Assembly (NCBI RefSeq): GCF_008704655.1
Contig: NZ_CP023688.1
Span: forward strand, 5,625,001 to 5,689,000
Length of the DNA stretch: 64,000 bases
From: Streptomyces rimosus
GTDB taxonomy: Bacteria > Actinomycetota > Actinomycetes > Streptomycetales > Streptomycetaceae
Direction: 5' to 3'
This document shows, piece after piece, positions 33,854 through 41,958 of this stretch (within the stretch, counting starts at the first letter, position 1; each line of letters begins with the position of its first letter). The notes below the pieces were generated by a model, which made no database searches, was not told where the DNA came from, and saw only the letters and a list, made by a program, of their open reading frames with translations. The position numbers and the translations under genes were made by a program.

Positions 33854-35296
33854 TTACGGGCGGGGAGCGGGCCGCGCGGTAGGGCTGTCCCCCGTATTCG
33901 CGGGGGTGGATTCCGCACCCGCCACCGCGGCGGGCGGCACCCGGCCGGTGTCGCGGCGGGCGACCGCCCAGTACAGGACGGCGGGTACGGCCAGTCCGAC
34001 GAGCCAGGACACGTCGGCGCCGCCGAGCGGGTCCACCAGCGGGCCGGTGTAGAAGTGCGTGGCGAGGAACGGGAGCTGGGCCAGCACGCCGGCGCCGTAC
34101 ACCGCCAGCGCCCCGCCGTTCCAGGCGCCGTAGCGGCCGGACGGGTCGCTGAGCGCCGGGATGTCGTAGCGCTCCTTCGAGATCAGGTAGTAGTCGACGA
34201 GGTTGATCGCCGACCACGGCGTGAAGAAGGTCAGCAGGAACAGCAGGAAGTCCTTGAACGAGGTGAGGAAGGAGTCCTTGCCGAGCAGGGCGACGGCGGT
34301 GCCCGCGAGCATGATGCCGGTGACGTACGCGGTGCGGCCGCGCGGCGACAGGGTGGCGCGGCCGCGGAAGCCGCTGACGCCGGTGACCAGCGACATGAAG
34401 CCGCCGTAGGTGTTCAGGACGTTGATGGTCAGTTTGCCGAGGGCGATGACGAAGTACAGCGCGGAGGCGGTCAGGCCGGCGCCGCCGAGGGAGACGACGT
34501 AGGAGACCTCGTGGCCGGTGAAGGCGGTGGGCGCCGCGGCGGCGGCCAGCGCGCCGAAGGTCATCGACCACTGCGACCCGAGGACCGAGCCGGACAGCGT
34601 CCACCAGAAGGTGGCGCGGGTGGAGGTGTCGCGGGGCAGGTAGCGGGAGTAGTCGGCGACGTACGGGCCGATGGCCAGCTGCCAGGAGGCGGACAGCGAG
34701 ACGGCGAGCAGGAACATCGGGAAGGAGAAGGACCGGTCGTGCAGCAGCGCGGCCAGGTCGGCGCGCTCCAGCAGACGCGCGCCGAGGTAGAGGAAGGCCA
34801 GCGCGCACACGATGCTCGCGACCCGGCCCAGCACGTGGATGAGCCGGTAGCCGACCGCCGCGGCGACGGCGGTGACCGCGGCGAAGACGAGGATGCCGAA
34901 GGTGCCGCCCAGGTGCGTCAGCTCGCCGACCGCCTGCCCGGCCAGCACCGTGCCGCTGGCGAAGAAGCCGATGTACATGACGATCACCAGCGCCAGCGGC
35001 ACCACCGCGCCGCGCACTCCGAACTGGGCCCGCGAGGAGATCATCTGCGGCAGGCCCAGCCGCGGTCCCTGCGCGGAGTGCAGGGCCATGACCGCGCCGC
35101 CGAGGAGGTTGCCGAGCAGCAGTCCGAGCACCGCCCAGAACGCCCGGGCGCCGAGGACGACGGCCAGCGCACCGGTGACGACCGCGGTGATCTGGAGGTT
35201 GGCGCCGAGCCACAGGGTGAACTGGCTGACCGGCGTGCCGTGGCGTTCGGCGTCCGGTACGACGTCGATCGAATGCCGTTCCACCACTGCCGCCAT
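33854..35296 (-). CDS. NCS1-family permease (purine/cytosine/allantoin type)
   Basis: A 480-residue transporter with ~12 helices for import of a nucleobase-like or N-heterocyclic compound, cation-coupled. Family features: the N-terminal VSQFTLWLGANLQITAVVTG segment, LHSAQGPRLGLPQMISSRAQFG after helix 2, QLAIGPYVADYSRYLPRDTS in the middle, NVLNTYGGFMSLVTG and INLVDYYLISKERYDIPALS late. It follows the dioxygenase and amidohydrolase genes on the same strand, forming an operon opposite a LacI regulator. The amidohydrolase partner suggests an amide or ring-containing substrate, which is inference. Confidence 0.9.
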   Translation of the reverse strand: MAAVVERHSIDVVPDAERHGTPVSQFTLWLGANLQITAVVTGALAVVLGARAFWAVLGLLLGNLLGGAVMALHSAQGPRLGLPQMISSRAQFGVRGAVVPLALVIVMYIGFFASGTVLAGQAVGELTHLGGTFGILVFAAVTAVAAAVGYRLIHVLGRVASIVCALAFLYLGARLLERADLAALLHDRSFSFPMFLLAVSLSASWQLAIGPYVADYSRYLPRDTSTRATFWWTLSGSVLGSQWSMTFGALAAAAAPTAFTGHEVSYVVSLGGAGLTASALYFVIALGKLTINVLNTYGGFMSLVTGVSGFRGRATLSPRGRTAYVTGIMLAGTAVALLGKDSFLTSFKDFLLFLLTFFTPWSAINLVDYYLISKERYDIPALSDPSGRYGAWNGGALAVYGAGVLAQLPFLATHFYTGPLVDPLGGADVSWLVGLAVPAVLYWAVARRDTGRVPPAAVAGAESTPANTGDSPTARPAPRP

Positions 35297-35357
35297 CGGC
35301 CGCCCTCCTCGTCCGGCTGTATGAGTTCATGCAGGATCGGCGCGGTTGAATGAGAAA

Positions 35358-35945
35358 TCAATACCCCGGACCGGAAAAGGTGGCGCGGGCGGCACCGGGC
35401 TCCAGGGGCCGGAGTTCCTCCGCGTACGAGACGGAGAGGCGGCGCATCAGGCCGTCCTCGGTGATGGCGTACTGGCCGAGCCGCCACAGCGGCGGCGAGT
35501 AGGCGTGCAGCGAGACCGTGTCGTCGGTGGCGCCGGTGAGGCGGTGGATGTGGTCCGGACCGAAGCAGATGGAGGCGCCGGAGCCGACGGCGGTGGCCAG
35601 ATGGGCGCCGCCGATGCGCGGATTGGACTCGGTGAGCACGCCCTGCACCACGCGCACCGCGCCGGACGAGAGGTCGTGGTCGTGCCAGCCGGTGTCGCTG
35701 CGCCGCGTCCAGCACAGCAGCCAGACGTCGACGTAGGTGTCGCGGTGGAGGGAGGCGTAGTGCCGCTCGGTGTCGGAGAAGGCGACGTCGCCGCGCCACA
35801 GGCCCGGGGCGTCGGCCAGCCGCTCGACGAGGGAGCGCAGTTCGCGCTTGGTGAGGTTGCGGGCGGGGAGGGCGGCGAAGAGGCCGGGGGTGTGGGGGGC
35901 GGCGGCGGGGGTGGCCGGGCGGTGGTGCGTACGGGATTCGGGCAT
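35358..35945 (-). CDS. Cysteine-dioxygenase-family cupin enzyme
   Basis: A 195-residue cupin iron enzyme. The three-histidine site is visible: TGWHDHDLSSGAVRVVQG (HxH) and PDHIHRLTG (third His). Length and motif spacing fit the bacterial cysteine dioxygenase type I family, which oxidises thiols to sulfinates. I do not see a clear counterpart of the animal Cys-Tyr crosslink, so cysteine, 3-mercaptopropionate or another thiol are all possible. Start ATG 35945. The amidohydrolase gene ends 14 bp upstream and the permease starts 61 bp downstream, so all three are co-transcribed from the LacI-controlled promoter. Confidence 0.83.
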   Translation of the reverse strand: MPESRTHHRPATPAAAPHTPGLFAALPARNLTKRELRSLVERLADAPGLWRGDVAFSDTERHYASLHRDTYVDVWLLCWTRRSDTGWHDHDLSSGAVRVVQGVLTESNPRIGGAHLATAVGSGASICFGPDHIHRLTGATDDTVSLHAYSPPLWRLGQYAITEDGLMRRLSVSYAEELRPLEPGAARATFSGPGY

Positions 35946-35959
35946 TGCGGGCGGGCTCC

Positions 35960-36856
35960 TTACGCCGGGCCGAGGAGGCGGACCGGGTTGGCGGTGCGCA
36001 GGGCGTGCACGGCGGCGGCGCCGAGGCCGGGCACATCCGGCACGGCGTACGGGCGGTCGCTGCCGAAGACCACGGCGTCGATGCCGACGGCGCGGACGAC
36101 CGTGTCCACGGCACGCGTGCCGTAGGAGGAGGTCTCGTAGAAGACGCCGGGGTCCACGCGTCCGCGGTCCCGGCCGCCGCGCGCCGCCAGCCGCTCGCCG
36201 TGCAGCGGGGCGAGGCCCGCGAGGGCGGCGAAGCAGACGCGCAGGTGCGGGTGGCGGGGGCGGCCGAAGGCGCGGAAGGCGAACCAGGCGGCGTGCAGCT
36301 GCTGGAGGTAGGGGACGAGGGCGGGCCACCACGGCGGGCTGCCGGGCGGGACCGGTGGCGCGGTTCCGGGGTGGACGAACAGGGGCCGGCCGAGGCGGGC
36401 CACGCCGTCGAGCAGCGGCCCGCAGCGCTCCCATCCCGCGGCGTCCGTCAAGGCCGTGGCGGGGAGCTGGAGGCCGGCGCAGCCGCGGCGCAGCAGGCGT
36501 ACGACGGGTGCGGGATCGGGGACGGGGACGGACAGGCACGGGGAGGCCCAGACCCCGAACGGGGCGGGCAGGGTGAGCGCTTCGTCATGGAAGGCGTCGA
36601 GGAGCGGGGCTGCTTCTGCGGGCGGCAGGAATTCGATGCCGAGCGGGCTGGAGAGCGAGATCAGGGCCCGGTCGAGGCCGTCGGCGCGGGCGCGTTCCGT
36701 ACGGGCGGCGGGGTCGTGGTCGGCGGGGTCGATGGCGTGCGGAGGCTCGCCGGGCAGGTGCAGTGTCCGGCCGTCGAGGAGGGGTGGTGCGGTGCGCGCA
36801 CGCAGCAGCGCGAGGAACCGCGGCGGCCAGAGGTGCTGGTGGATGTCGGTGGTCAC
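35960..36856 (-). CDS. Amidohydrolase-family metal enzyme (TIM barrel)
   Basis: A 298-residue enzyme of the amidohydrolase_2 type. Metal-binding residues: DIHQHLWPP near the N-terminus (HxH), FVHPG in the middle, and a late VVFGSDRPYAVPDVPG carrying the catalytic Asp. Such enzymes hydrolyse or decarboxylate small cyclic or carboxylated compounds. Start GTG 36856 follows GGAGGG with good spacing; a TTG at 36895 is less likely. It is the first gene of the minus-strand operon facing the LacI regulator across paired operators. The natural substrate is not deducible. Confidence 0.82.
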   Translation of the reverse strand: MTTDIHQHLWPPRFLALLRARTAPPLLDGRTLHLPGEPPHAIDPADHDPAARTERARADGLDRALISLSSPLGIEFLPPAEAAPLLDAFHDEALTLPAPFGVWASPCLSVPVPDPAPVVRLLRRGCAGLQLPATALTDAAGWERCGPLLDGVARLGRPLFVHPGTAPPVPPGSPPWWPALVPYLQQLHAAWFAFRAFGRPRHPHLRVCFAALAGLAPLHGERLAARGGRDRGRVDPGVFYETSSYGTRAVDTVVRAVGIDAVVFGSDRPYAVPDVPGLGAAAVHALRTANPVRLLGPA

Positions 36857-36916
36857 GGGCTCCCTCCGGGAGGGCGCCTGGCCGGACGCCCGCAAATGGC
36901 GCCGGAACGAGGGAAG

Positions 36917-36954
36917 TTAACCGCTTCAGTTACGCGATTGAGTGAAGCGATTAA
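36917..36954. promoter_or_regulatory. Paired LacI-type operators
   Basis: TTAACCGCTTCA (36917-36928) and TGAAGCGATTAA (36943-36954) are two LacI/GalR-style half-palindromes with central CG. They lie in opposite orientation with centres 26 bp apart. They sit between the amidohydrolase operon and the divergent LacI gene, which makes them strong candidates for the regulator's own sites. Confidence 0.75.
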
Positions 36955-37058
36955 CCCGAATCCGTGTCAAGGGAACGGCGGGGGCGGCCGTGCGCACGGC
37001 ACGGCGTCCGCGCGGTCCAACACGCCGGGCGAGGCGGCCCCTTGGGTAGGCTTCCGGC

Positions 37059-38075
37059 ATGGCCAGGCCCCGTAAGCGCACCACTCTCCGCGAGGTGGCC
37101 GAGGCCACCGGGCTCTCCACCGCCGCCGTCTCCTACGCGCTGCGCGGCACGCATGTCTCCAAGGAGACCGAGGAACGGGTGCGCAAGGCCGCCGCCGAAC
37201 TCGGCTACGAGGCCGACCCGATCGCCCGCGCCCTGGCCAGCGGCCGGACCAGCATGGTCGGCGTACTGGCCGGCGACCTCCAGGACCTGTGGCAGCAGCA
37301 GCTGATGGCGGCGATAGGGCGGGAACTGCTCGCGGGCGACCGCTACGCGCTCATCCTGGACGCGGGCGGCGACCCGCAGCGCGAGCTGGCCCTGGCCAAA
37401 CAGCTCCGTGACCAGCGCGTGGACGGTCTGCTGGTGTCCCCGGTCGACCCCTCGGCCGCGGGCTGGGCGCAGATCGCCGAAGCGGTGCCGGTGGTGTCCA
37501 TCGGCGACTCGCTGCGCCGCGCCCGTACGGCGGGTGAGGTGCTCTTCGACAACCGCGCCGGCATCGACGCCGTACTGGAATACCTGACCGGACTGGGCCA
37601 CCGCCGGATCACGGTCCTGACGCCCACCGGCCCCTCCACCCCGGACCGGCCCGCCGACGTGTACGTACGGGAAGCGGCCGGACGCCTCGGCATCGCGGCC
37701 GAAGTGCTCCCGTGCGCCCAGGAACTGGGCGAGGCGACGGCGGTCGCCCGGCGTGTGCTGCGCGACGGCGGCGCGGACGGGGCCTGCTCGACGGCGGTGT
37801 TCTGCTTCTCCGACTCGATCGCGTACGGGGTCTACGCGGCGGCGGCCGAGGCGTCGCTGAAGGTCGGCCGGGACGTCTCGGTGGTCGGCTTCGACGACCA
37901 CCCCGTCTCCCAGGTGCTCACCCCGCCCCTGACGACGCTGGACTGGGGCCTCGCCGGCATCGCCCAGGAAGCGGCGCGGCTGGCCGTCGCGGCGATCGAC
38001 GGACGGCGGGTACGGCGCAAGCGCATGCTGTGCGCGCCGCGGCTGAGCGAACGGGGCTCGGCCGTACGGGTGTGA
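37059..38075 (+). CDS. LacI-family transcriptional regulator
   Basis: A 338-residue repressor. The N-terminal helix-turn-helix and hinge are clear: TTLREVAEATGLSTAAVSYALRG followed by VSKETEERVRKAAAELGYEA, ending in a hinge helix (ARALASG). The periplasmic-binding-like ligand domain covers residues ~60-330, with VVGFDDHPVSQVLTPPLTTL near the C-terminus as in other LacI proteins. TAGGCT just before the start may be the -10 of a nearly leaderless transcript. It most likely represses the divergent amidohydrolase/dioxygenase/permease operon through the paired operators, with the transported compound or a product as inducer. Confidence 0.93.
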   Translation: MARPRKRTTLREVAEATGLSTAAVSYALRGTHVSKETEERVRKAAAELGYEADPIARALASGRTSMVGVLAGDLQDLWQQQLMAAIGRELLAGDRYALILDAGGDPQRELALAKQLRDQRVDGLLVSPVDPSAAGWAQIAEAVPVVSIGDSLRRARTAGEVLFDNRAGIDAVLEYLTGLGHRRITVLTPTGPSTPDRPADVYVREAAGRLGIAAEVLPCAQELGEATAVARRVLRDGGADGACSTAVFCFSDSIAYGVYAAAAEASLKVGRDVSVVGFDDHPVSQVLTPPLTTLDWGLAGIAQEAARLAVAAIDGRRVRRKRMLCAPRLSERGSAVRV

Positions 38076-38097
38076 GGGGCGGCGGCCGCCGGATGCC

Positions 38098-38559
38098 TCA
38101 CGCGGGGACGGCGGTTCGGGCGGGCGCCAGTCCGAGGGCGCGGAAGGTGACGCGCTGGTCGAACCACAGCAGCGCGACCGTCGCGCCACCCATGACAGCC
38201 GCGAACAGCAGATGCCCGGCCGCCGAGGCGACCTGGGCGCCGACCGCCCCCAGCAGCGCGTGCGCACCCATCCGGAAGGCGACCAGCCCGAAGGCGATGG
38301 CCCGCGTGCGGGAGTTCTTCAACAGCGCCTTTACCAGCTTGATCCGGCGGCGCAGCACGGTCAGCCCGACGACGATGTTGACCGCCGCGAAGGCCAGGAT
38401 CACCGTCCAGGCACCGGACCACGCGTGACACAGGTCGTAAGCGGCCCCCAGCACCCCCTCGAACGCGAAGAACCACACCGGCAGCGGCTTCACCTTCGCC
38501 AGCTCCTCGGCGGAGACCTGCTGCCGCGCGTTCTTCCGAGCCTTCGTGAGGATCTGCAT
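38098..38559 (-). CDS. Four-helix membrane protein of unknown function
   Basis: A 153-residue integral membrane protein. Start ATG 38559 follows AAGGGGCGG. A basic N-terminus (MQILTKARKNARQQVSAEEL) precedes roughly four hydrophobic segments (WFFAFEGVLGAAYDLCHAW, VILAFAAVNIVVGLTVL, AIAFGLVAFRMGAHALLGAV, LLFAAVMGGATVALLWF). No catalytic or transport motif is recognised. It is convergent with the LacI gene and divergent from the serine protease. Confidence 0.75.
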   Translation of the reverse strand: MQILTKARKNARQQVSAEELAKVKPLPVWFFAFEGVLGAAYDLCHAWSGAWTVILAFAAVNIVVGLTVLRRRIKLVKALLKNSRTRAIAFGLVAFRMGAHALLGAVGAQVASAAGHLLFAAVMGGATVALLWFDQRVTFRALGLAPARTAVPA

Positions 38560-38784
38560 CGCCCGCCCCTTGGTGGTGAAGTACCGCTGTTCTGTGATGT
38601 CTCCATCCTGGTGAGGCGCGGGGCGGCGCGGCAGCGTCAAGCGTCCTCGGCAGGGCGGGACAAATGTCATGGGGCGGCTGCACGGCCGGCTTGTTCAGGT
38701 CATCCGTCGAGTCTCCGGAACCTTTCGGCCCGGCGGGCTGTCTCACCGTACGGCCCGTGCCCGGTGGAAAAGGAGCTGTTTCGG

Positions 38785-39516
38785 ATGGTGCGTCGTGTTC
38801 GTGTGCTGCTGCTGAGCGTCTTATTGCTGGTGGCAGGGTCGGTGGTGGCAGCCGCGCCGGCCTCCGCCGTCATCGGCGGGTCCAAGAGCACCTACGGCCC
38901 GTGGGCGGTGCGCATGCTCGTCGACGGCAAACCGGCGTGCACCGGGACGGCGGTCAGCAGCGAGTGGATCCTCAGCGCCTCCCACTGCTTCTACGAGCAG
39001 GCGCAGCCGGTCGCCGACAAGCGGATCTCCTTCCGGGTCGGCAGCCTCGACATGCGCAAGGGCACCACGGTCCGCCCGGTGCCCGGCAAGCGCGTGGGAA
39101 GCACGGCCGACATGATGCTCATCAAGGTGCAGCCGATGAAGGTCCGTACGGCGCGCCTGGCCACGGCCGGTGTCCATGTCGGCCAGATCGTGCGGCAGTA
39201 CGGGTGGGGCGCCACCTGCACCGAGGACGAGAACGCCTGCCAGTCTCCCGTGCTCAAGCAGTCCGACCTGCGGGTGGTGCGGCCGGACGACCCCCGGTGC
39301 GAGGGCTACACCGCGCCGGGCGGCCCGGACTTCTGCATGGAGAAGGTGTCCGGGATTCCGGCCGGCGGCGACTCCGGTGGCCCGGTGATGAGCATCGCCC
39401 CGAGCGGCACCGAAACCCTCCTCGGCGTCTTCAGCGGCTCGGACCGGGAGACGGTCGCCCAGGCCGGCGAGGTCTCCCAGCAGCTCGCCTGGGTCCGCTC
39501 GGTCATCCGGCGCTAG
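38785..39516 (+). CDS. Secreted trypsin-like serine protease; gene contains a TTA codon
   Basis: A 243-residue S1-family protease. ATG 38785 follows AAAAGGAG. The signal peptide (residues ~1-28, ending PASA) is followed directly by VIGGSKSTYGPWAVRM, with the IGG N-terminus of an activated trypsin. Catalytic triad: His in SASHC, Asp in STADMMLIKV and Ser in GGDSGGPV; four further cysteines can form disulfides. Codon 13 (38821-38823), within the signal peptide, is TTA, so translation should depend on the bldA tRNA at 21197. That ties this extracellular protease to development. It faces a secreted aminopeptidase gene. Confidence 0.93.
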   Translation: MVRRVRVLLLSVLLLVAGSVVAAAPASAVIGGSKSTYGPWAVRMLVDGKPACTGTAVSSEWILSASHCFYEQAQPVADKRISFRVGSLDMRKGTTVRPVPGKRVGSTADMMLIKVQPMKVRTARLATAGVHVGQIVRQYGWGATCTEDENACQSPVLKQSDLRVVRPDDPRCEGYTAPGGPDFCMEKVSGIPAGGDSGGPVMSIAPSGTETLLGVFSGSDRETVAQAGEVSQQLAWVRSVIRR

Positions 39517-39546
39517 TACTGAACGCGCCGGCGGCCCGGCGAAACG

Positions 39547-41094
39547 TCAGGCCCGCATGGCGGGACAGCTGATGTCGGTGGCCGGGCGTGCGCCGGTGAG
39601 CAGGAACGTGGTGGTCAGCGCGTCCCCGCAGGCGCGGTCGTCGCCGTGGTAGGCGCCGTGGCCACCGGCCTCGACGGTGATCATCCGGGCGCGGTCGCCG
39701 AAGGCCCGGCGCATGGCGCGGGCGCCGGTGAGCGGGGTGGCCGGGTCGCGGCGGTTCTGGACGAGCAGGACGTTCGACGGTCCGTGCGCGGTGATGCGCA
39801 CGGGCCGCTCGGCGGGCGGCGCCGGCCAGAAGGAACAGGGCGTGATGTTGACCGGCATGCCGGCGGTCAGCGGGTGGCGCACGCGGTCGGCCGCCACGTC
39901 ACGGGCGTGCTTCCCGGGTGAACGGGGCCAGGCCACGTCGTTGCAGAGGGTGGCGAGCGAGGCGGCGGCGGTCTGCTGCTGGGCCTCGATGTCCTGCGGG
40001 GACGGCACCGGCTGCGCGGGCAGGTCCGGGGCGTGCGGGTCGTCCAGCTTGGCGCGGGCGGCGCGCATCAGCGTGATCAGCCCGTCCATCCGGCTGTCGG
40101 AGTAGAGGGCCATCAGCAGGTGCTGGCGCAGGACGTTGCCGTTCAGCTCGGCGGGGTTGGCGTTCGGCCAGGGCAGCGGGGTGCGGTCGAGGCGGGCCGC
40201 GAGGTCCAGGAACAGCGGACGGATCTCCTCCGGGCGGTCGGCGAGCCGGTCGGCGCGCGCCGGGTCGGCGGCCCGCGCCGCGAAGTCGGGGAAGCGGTCC
40301 TCGGCGCCGACGGCGGAGTTCGCCAGCCAGCCGCGTTCCACCCGGGCCGGGTCGGGGTCGCCGTTGCTGTCCAGCACCCAGTGGTCCGTCCGGTCCGGAA
40401 AGAGCTGCGCGTACACCGCACCGGCGTACGCCCCGTATGAGACACCCAGGCCGGACAGCTTGCGCTCGCCCAGGGCCTGCCGGATGCGGTCGATGTCCCG
40501 GGCTTCGTCGGCGGTGCTGATGCTGCGCAGCACGGGTCCGCCGTTACGGGCGCAGGCGGCGGCCGTCCGGCGGGCGGCGGCGACGTTGCCGGTGATGGAG
40601 CCGTCGGGTGCGGGCCATGCGCGCAGGGTGGTCAAGGACAGGTCGGCGTACGGAAGTCCGCAGCTCACGGGCGAGCTGTGGCCCACGCCGCGCGGGTCGA
40701 AGCCGATGATGTCGTACGCGGCGCGCAGGCGTTGCGAGAGCTTCGCGGTGCTGGGCCGGTCCAGCCCCGTACCGCCCGGCCCGCCGGGAATCAGCAGCAG
40801 TGCTCCGCGGCGCGATGCCGGGTCCTCGGCCGGAATGCGGGAGACCGCGAGGTCTGTCTGTCTGCCGCCCGGGTCCTTGTGGTCGAGGGGGACTTTCAGC
40901 GTCGCGCACTGCTGGGAAGCGGCCTTGGCAGCCGCCGAAGGGCACGGCTGCCAGTCGAGCGAGGTCCGGGGGCGGTCCGGGGATGCCGACGCCGCGGCAT
41001 CGGGCGGCGCGAGGAACGGCAGAGCCGTGGCGAGAGCGGCGGCAGTGGCCATGACGGAGGCCCCAACGGGGCGGCGGTGCTTGGTGTTTCGCAT
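39547..41094 (-). CDS. Secreted tripeptidyl aminopeptidase-like alpha/beta hydrolase
   Basis: A 515-residue exported hydrolase of the S33/Tap type. The N-terminal signal (VGASVMATAAALATALPFLA) is followed by the mature enzyme. Key motifs: the oxyanion loop LLLIPGGPGGTGLD, IIGFDPRGVGHSSPV, nucleophile Ser in LGVSYGAYAGAVYA, Asp in LLVQNRRDPATPLTGA and His in EAGGHGAYHG. Cysteines near the C-terminus (RACGD, ISCPA) are conserved in this group. These enzymes release tri- or dipeptides from protein N-termini outside the cell. Convergent placement next to a secreted trypsin fits joint degradation of external protein. Confidence 0.92.
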   Translation of the reverse strand: MRNTKHRRPVGASVMATAAALATALPFLAPPDAAASASPDRPRTSLDWQPCPSAAAKAASQQCATLKVPLDHKDPGGRQTDLAVSRIPAEDPASRRGALLLIPGGPGGTGLDRPSTAKLSQRLRAAYDIIGFDPRGVGHSSPVSCGLPYADLSLTTLRAWPAPDGSITGNVAAARRTAAACARNGGPVLRSISTADEARDIDRIRQALGERKLSGLGVSYGAYAGAVYAQLFPDRTDHWVLDSNGDPDPARVERGWLANSAVGAEDRFPDFAARAADPARADRLADRPEEIRPLFLDLAARLDRTPLPWPNANPAELNGNVLRQHLLMALYSDSRMDGLITLMRAARAKLDDPHAPDLPAQPVPSPQDIEAQQQTAAASLATLCNDVAWPRSPGKHARDVAADRVRHPLTAGMPVNITPCSFWPAPPAERPVRITAHGPSNVLLVQNRRDPATPLTGARAMRRAFGDRARMITVEAGGHGAYHGDDRACGDALTTTFLLTGARPATDISCPAMRA

Positions 41095-41294
41095 GGCAAC
41101 AGCCTGTCCGGACGGAGGCCGGACGCCCAGCGGGGCAGCACCAGGGCCGGGGGTGGGGGGTGCCCCACCTTCCGGTCGTACCGGGTGGCATCCGGAGGAC
41201 GATCAGCCGGTTGGCGGGTGGCTGCCTCTTGTCGGCCTGTATATCGTCATGCAGAGTCGGGGTGGGTGAATAGATGCCGAGGGAGGGCGGCGCC

Positions 41295-41813
41295 ATGGTG
41301 TCCCGGACTCTGGATCAGGGCGGGCGGGGCGGCCGTGCGCCCGGGGGCGCGAGCGTCGTCCCGCCGCCCGCTGAGGCGCCCCTCGGACTTCACCCGGCTG
41401 CGCCCGTTCCTCGGGGACCACGCGCCGGCCAGTTCCGGTGTGATGATCCTCGAATACGCGGCCGGGGCCGCCCTCGGCGAACTGCGGGCCGCCTCGCAGC
41501 CCGCCTCCCTGGGGCGCGCGGTCCTCTCCCGCGGCGTCGAGGAACAGGCCGGCTTCGCGTCGCTCGCCGCCCGCCAGCCGCCGCCCGCCAGCCGCTGCGC
41601 GCCGGCGTCGCCTACCGGCGGGTGCCTGCCTGCGAACTCGCCGCCGCCGTACGGGCGTTGCGGATGCGCTCGCTGGAGCCCGAGCCGGGCGTGCCGGCGG
41701 CCCGCGCGTTCGCCGTGGCCGCCGGGGCGCTGGACGCGCGGATGGCGGACCGGCCGCTGACGGCGGACGTGGCGGTGGCGGAAACCCTGCTGGACGGGCC
41801 GGCCGCGCTGTGA
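41295..41813 (+). pseudogene. Gene of unknown function, frameshifted by a 14-bp tandem duplication
   Basis: The 41390-41580 segment has clear coding character in one frame (DFTRLRPFLGDHAP, VMILEYAAGAALGELRAASQ, VEEQAGFASLAARQP). From ~41590 the coding frame changes (LRAGVAYRRVPACELAAAVR through ALDARMADRPLTADVAVAET to the stop at 41813). The switch is explained by two exact copies of GCCGCCCGCCAGCC (41566-41579, 41580-41593). Removing one restores SLAARQPLRAGVAYRR. The 5' end is uncertain: ATG 41295 has a good ribosome-binding site (GAGGGAGGG) but is in the other frame, while GTG 41335 is in the N-terminal coding frame. The domain is not recognised. Confidence 0.7.
41566..41593 (+). repeat. 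Exact 14-bp tandem duplication (frame-breaking)
   Basis: GCCGCCCGCCAGCC is present twice with no spacer. As 14 is not a multiple of 3, the second copy breaks the frame. The lack of sequence difference between copies indicates a recent event. Confidence 0.92.
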
Positions 41814-41958
41814 TGCGGGGCCGGAAGCCGCCGGGCGGGGGCGTCGATTACGTACAGTCGGGCGGCGGGACGGCGGGCGCACGGCGCGTGCCGCCCCGCA
41901 CGACCAGCAACGACACGAAGGCCGGGAGCACGGCCGCGGACACGGCCGGGAGGCAGCG

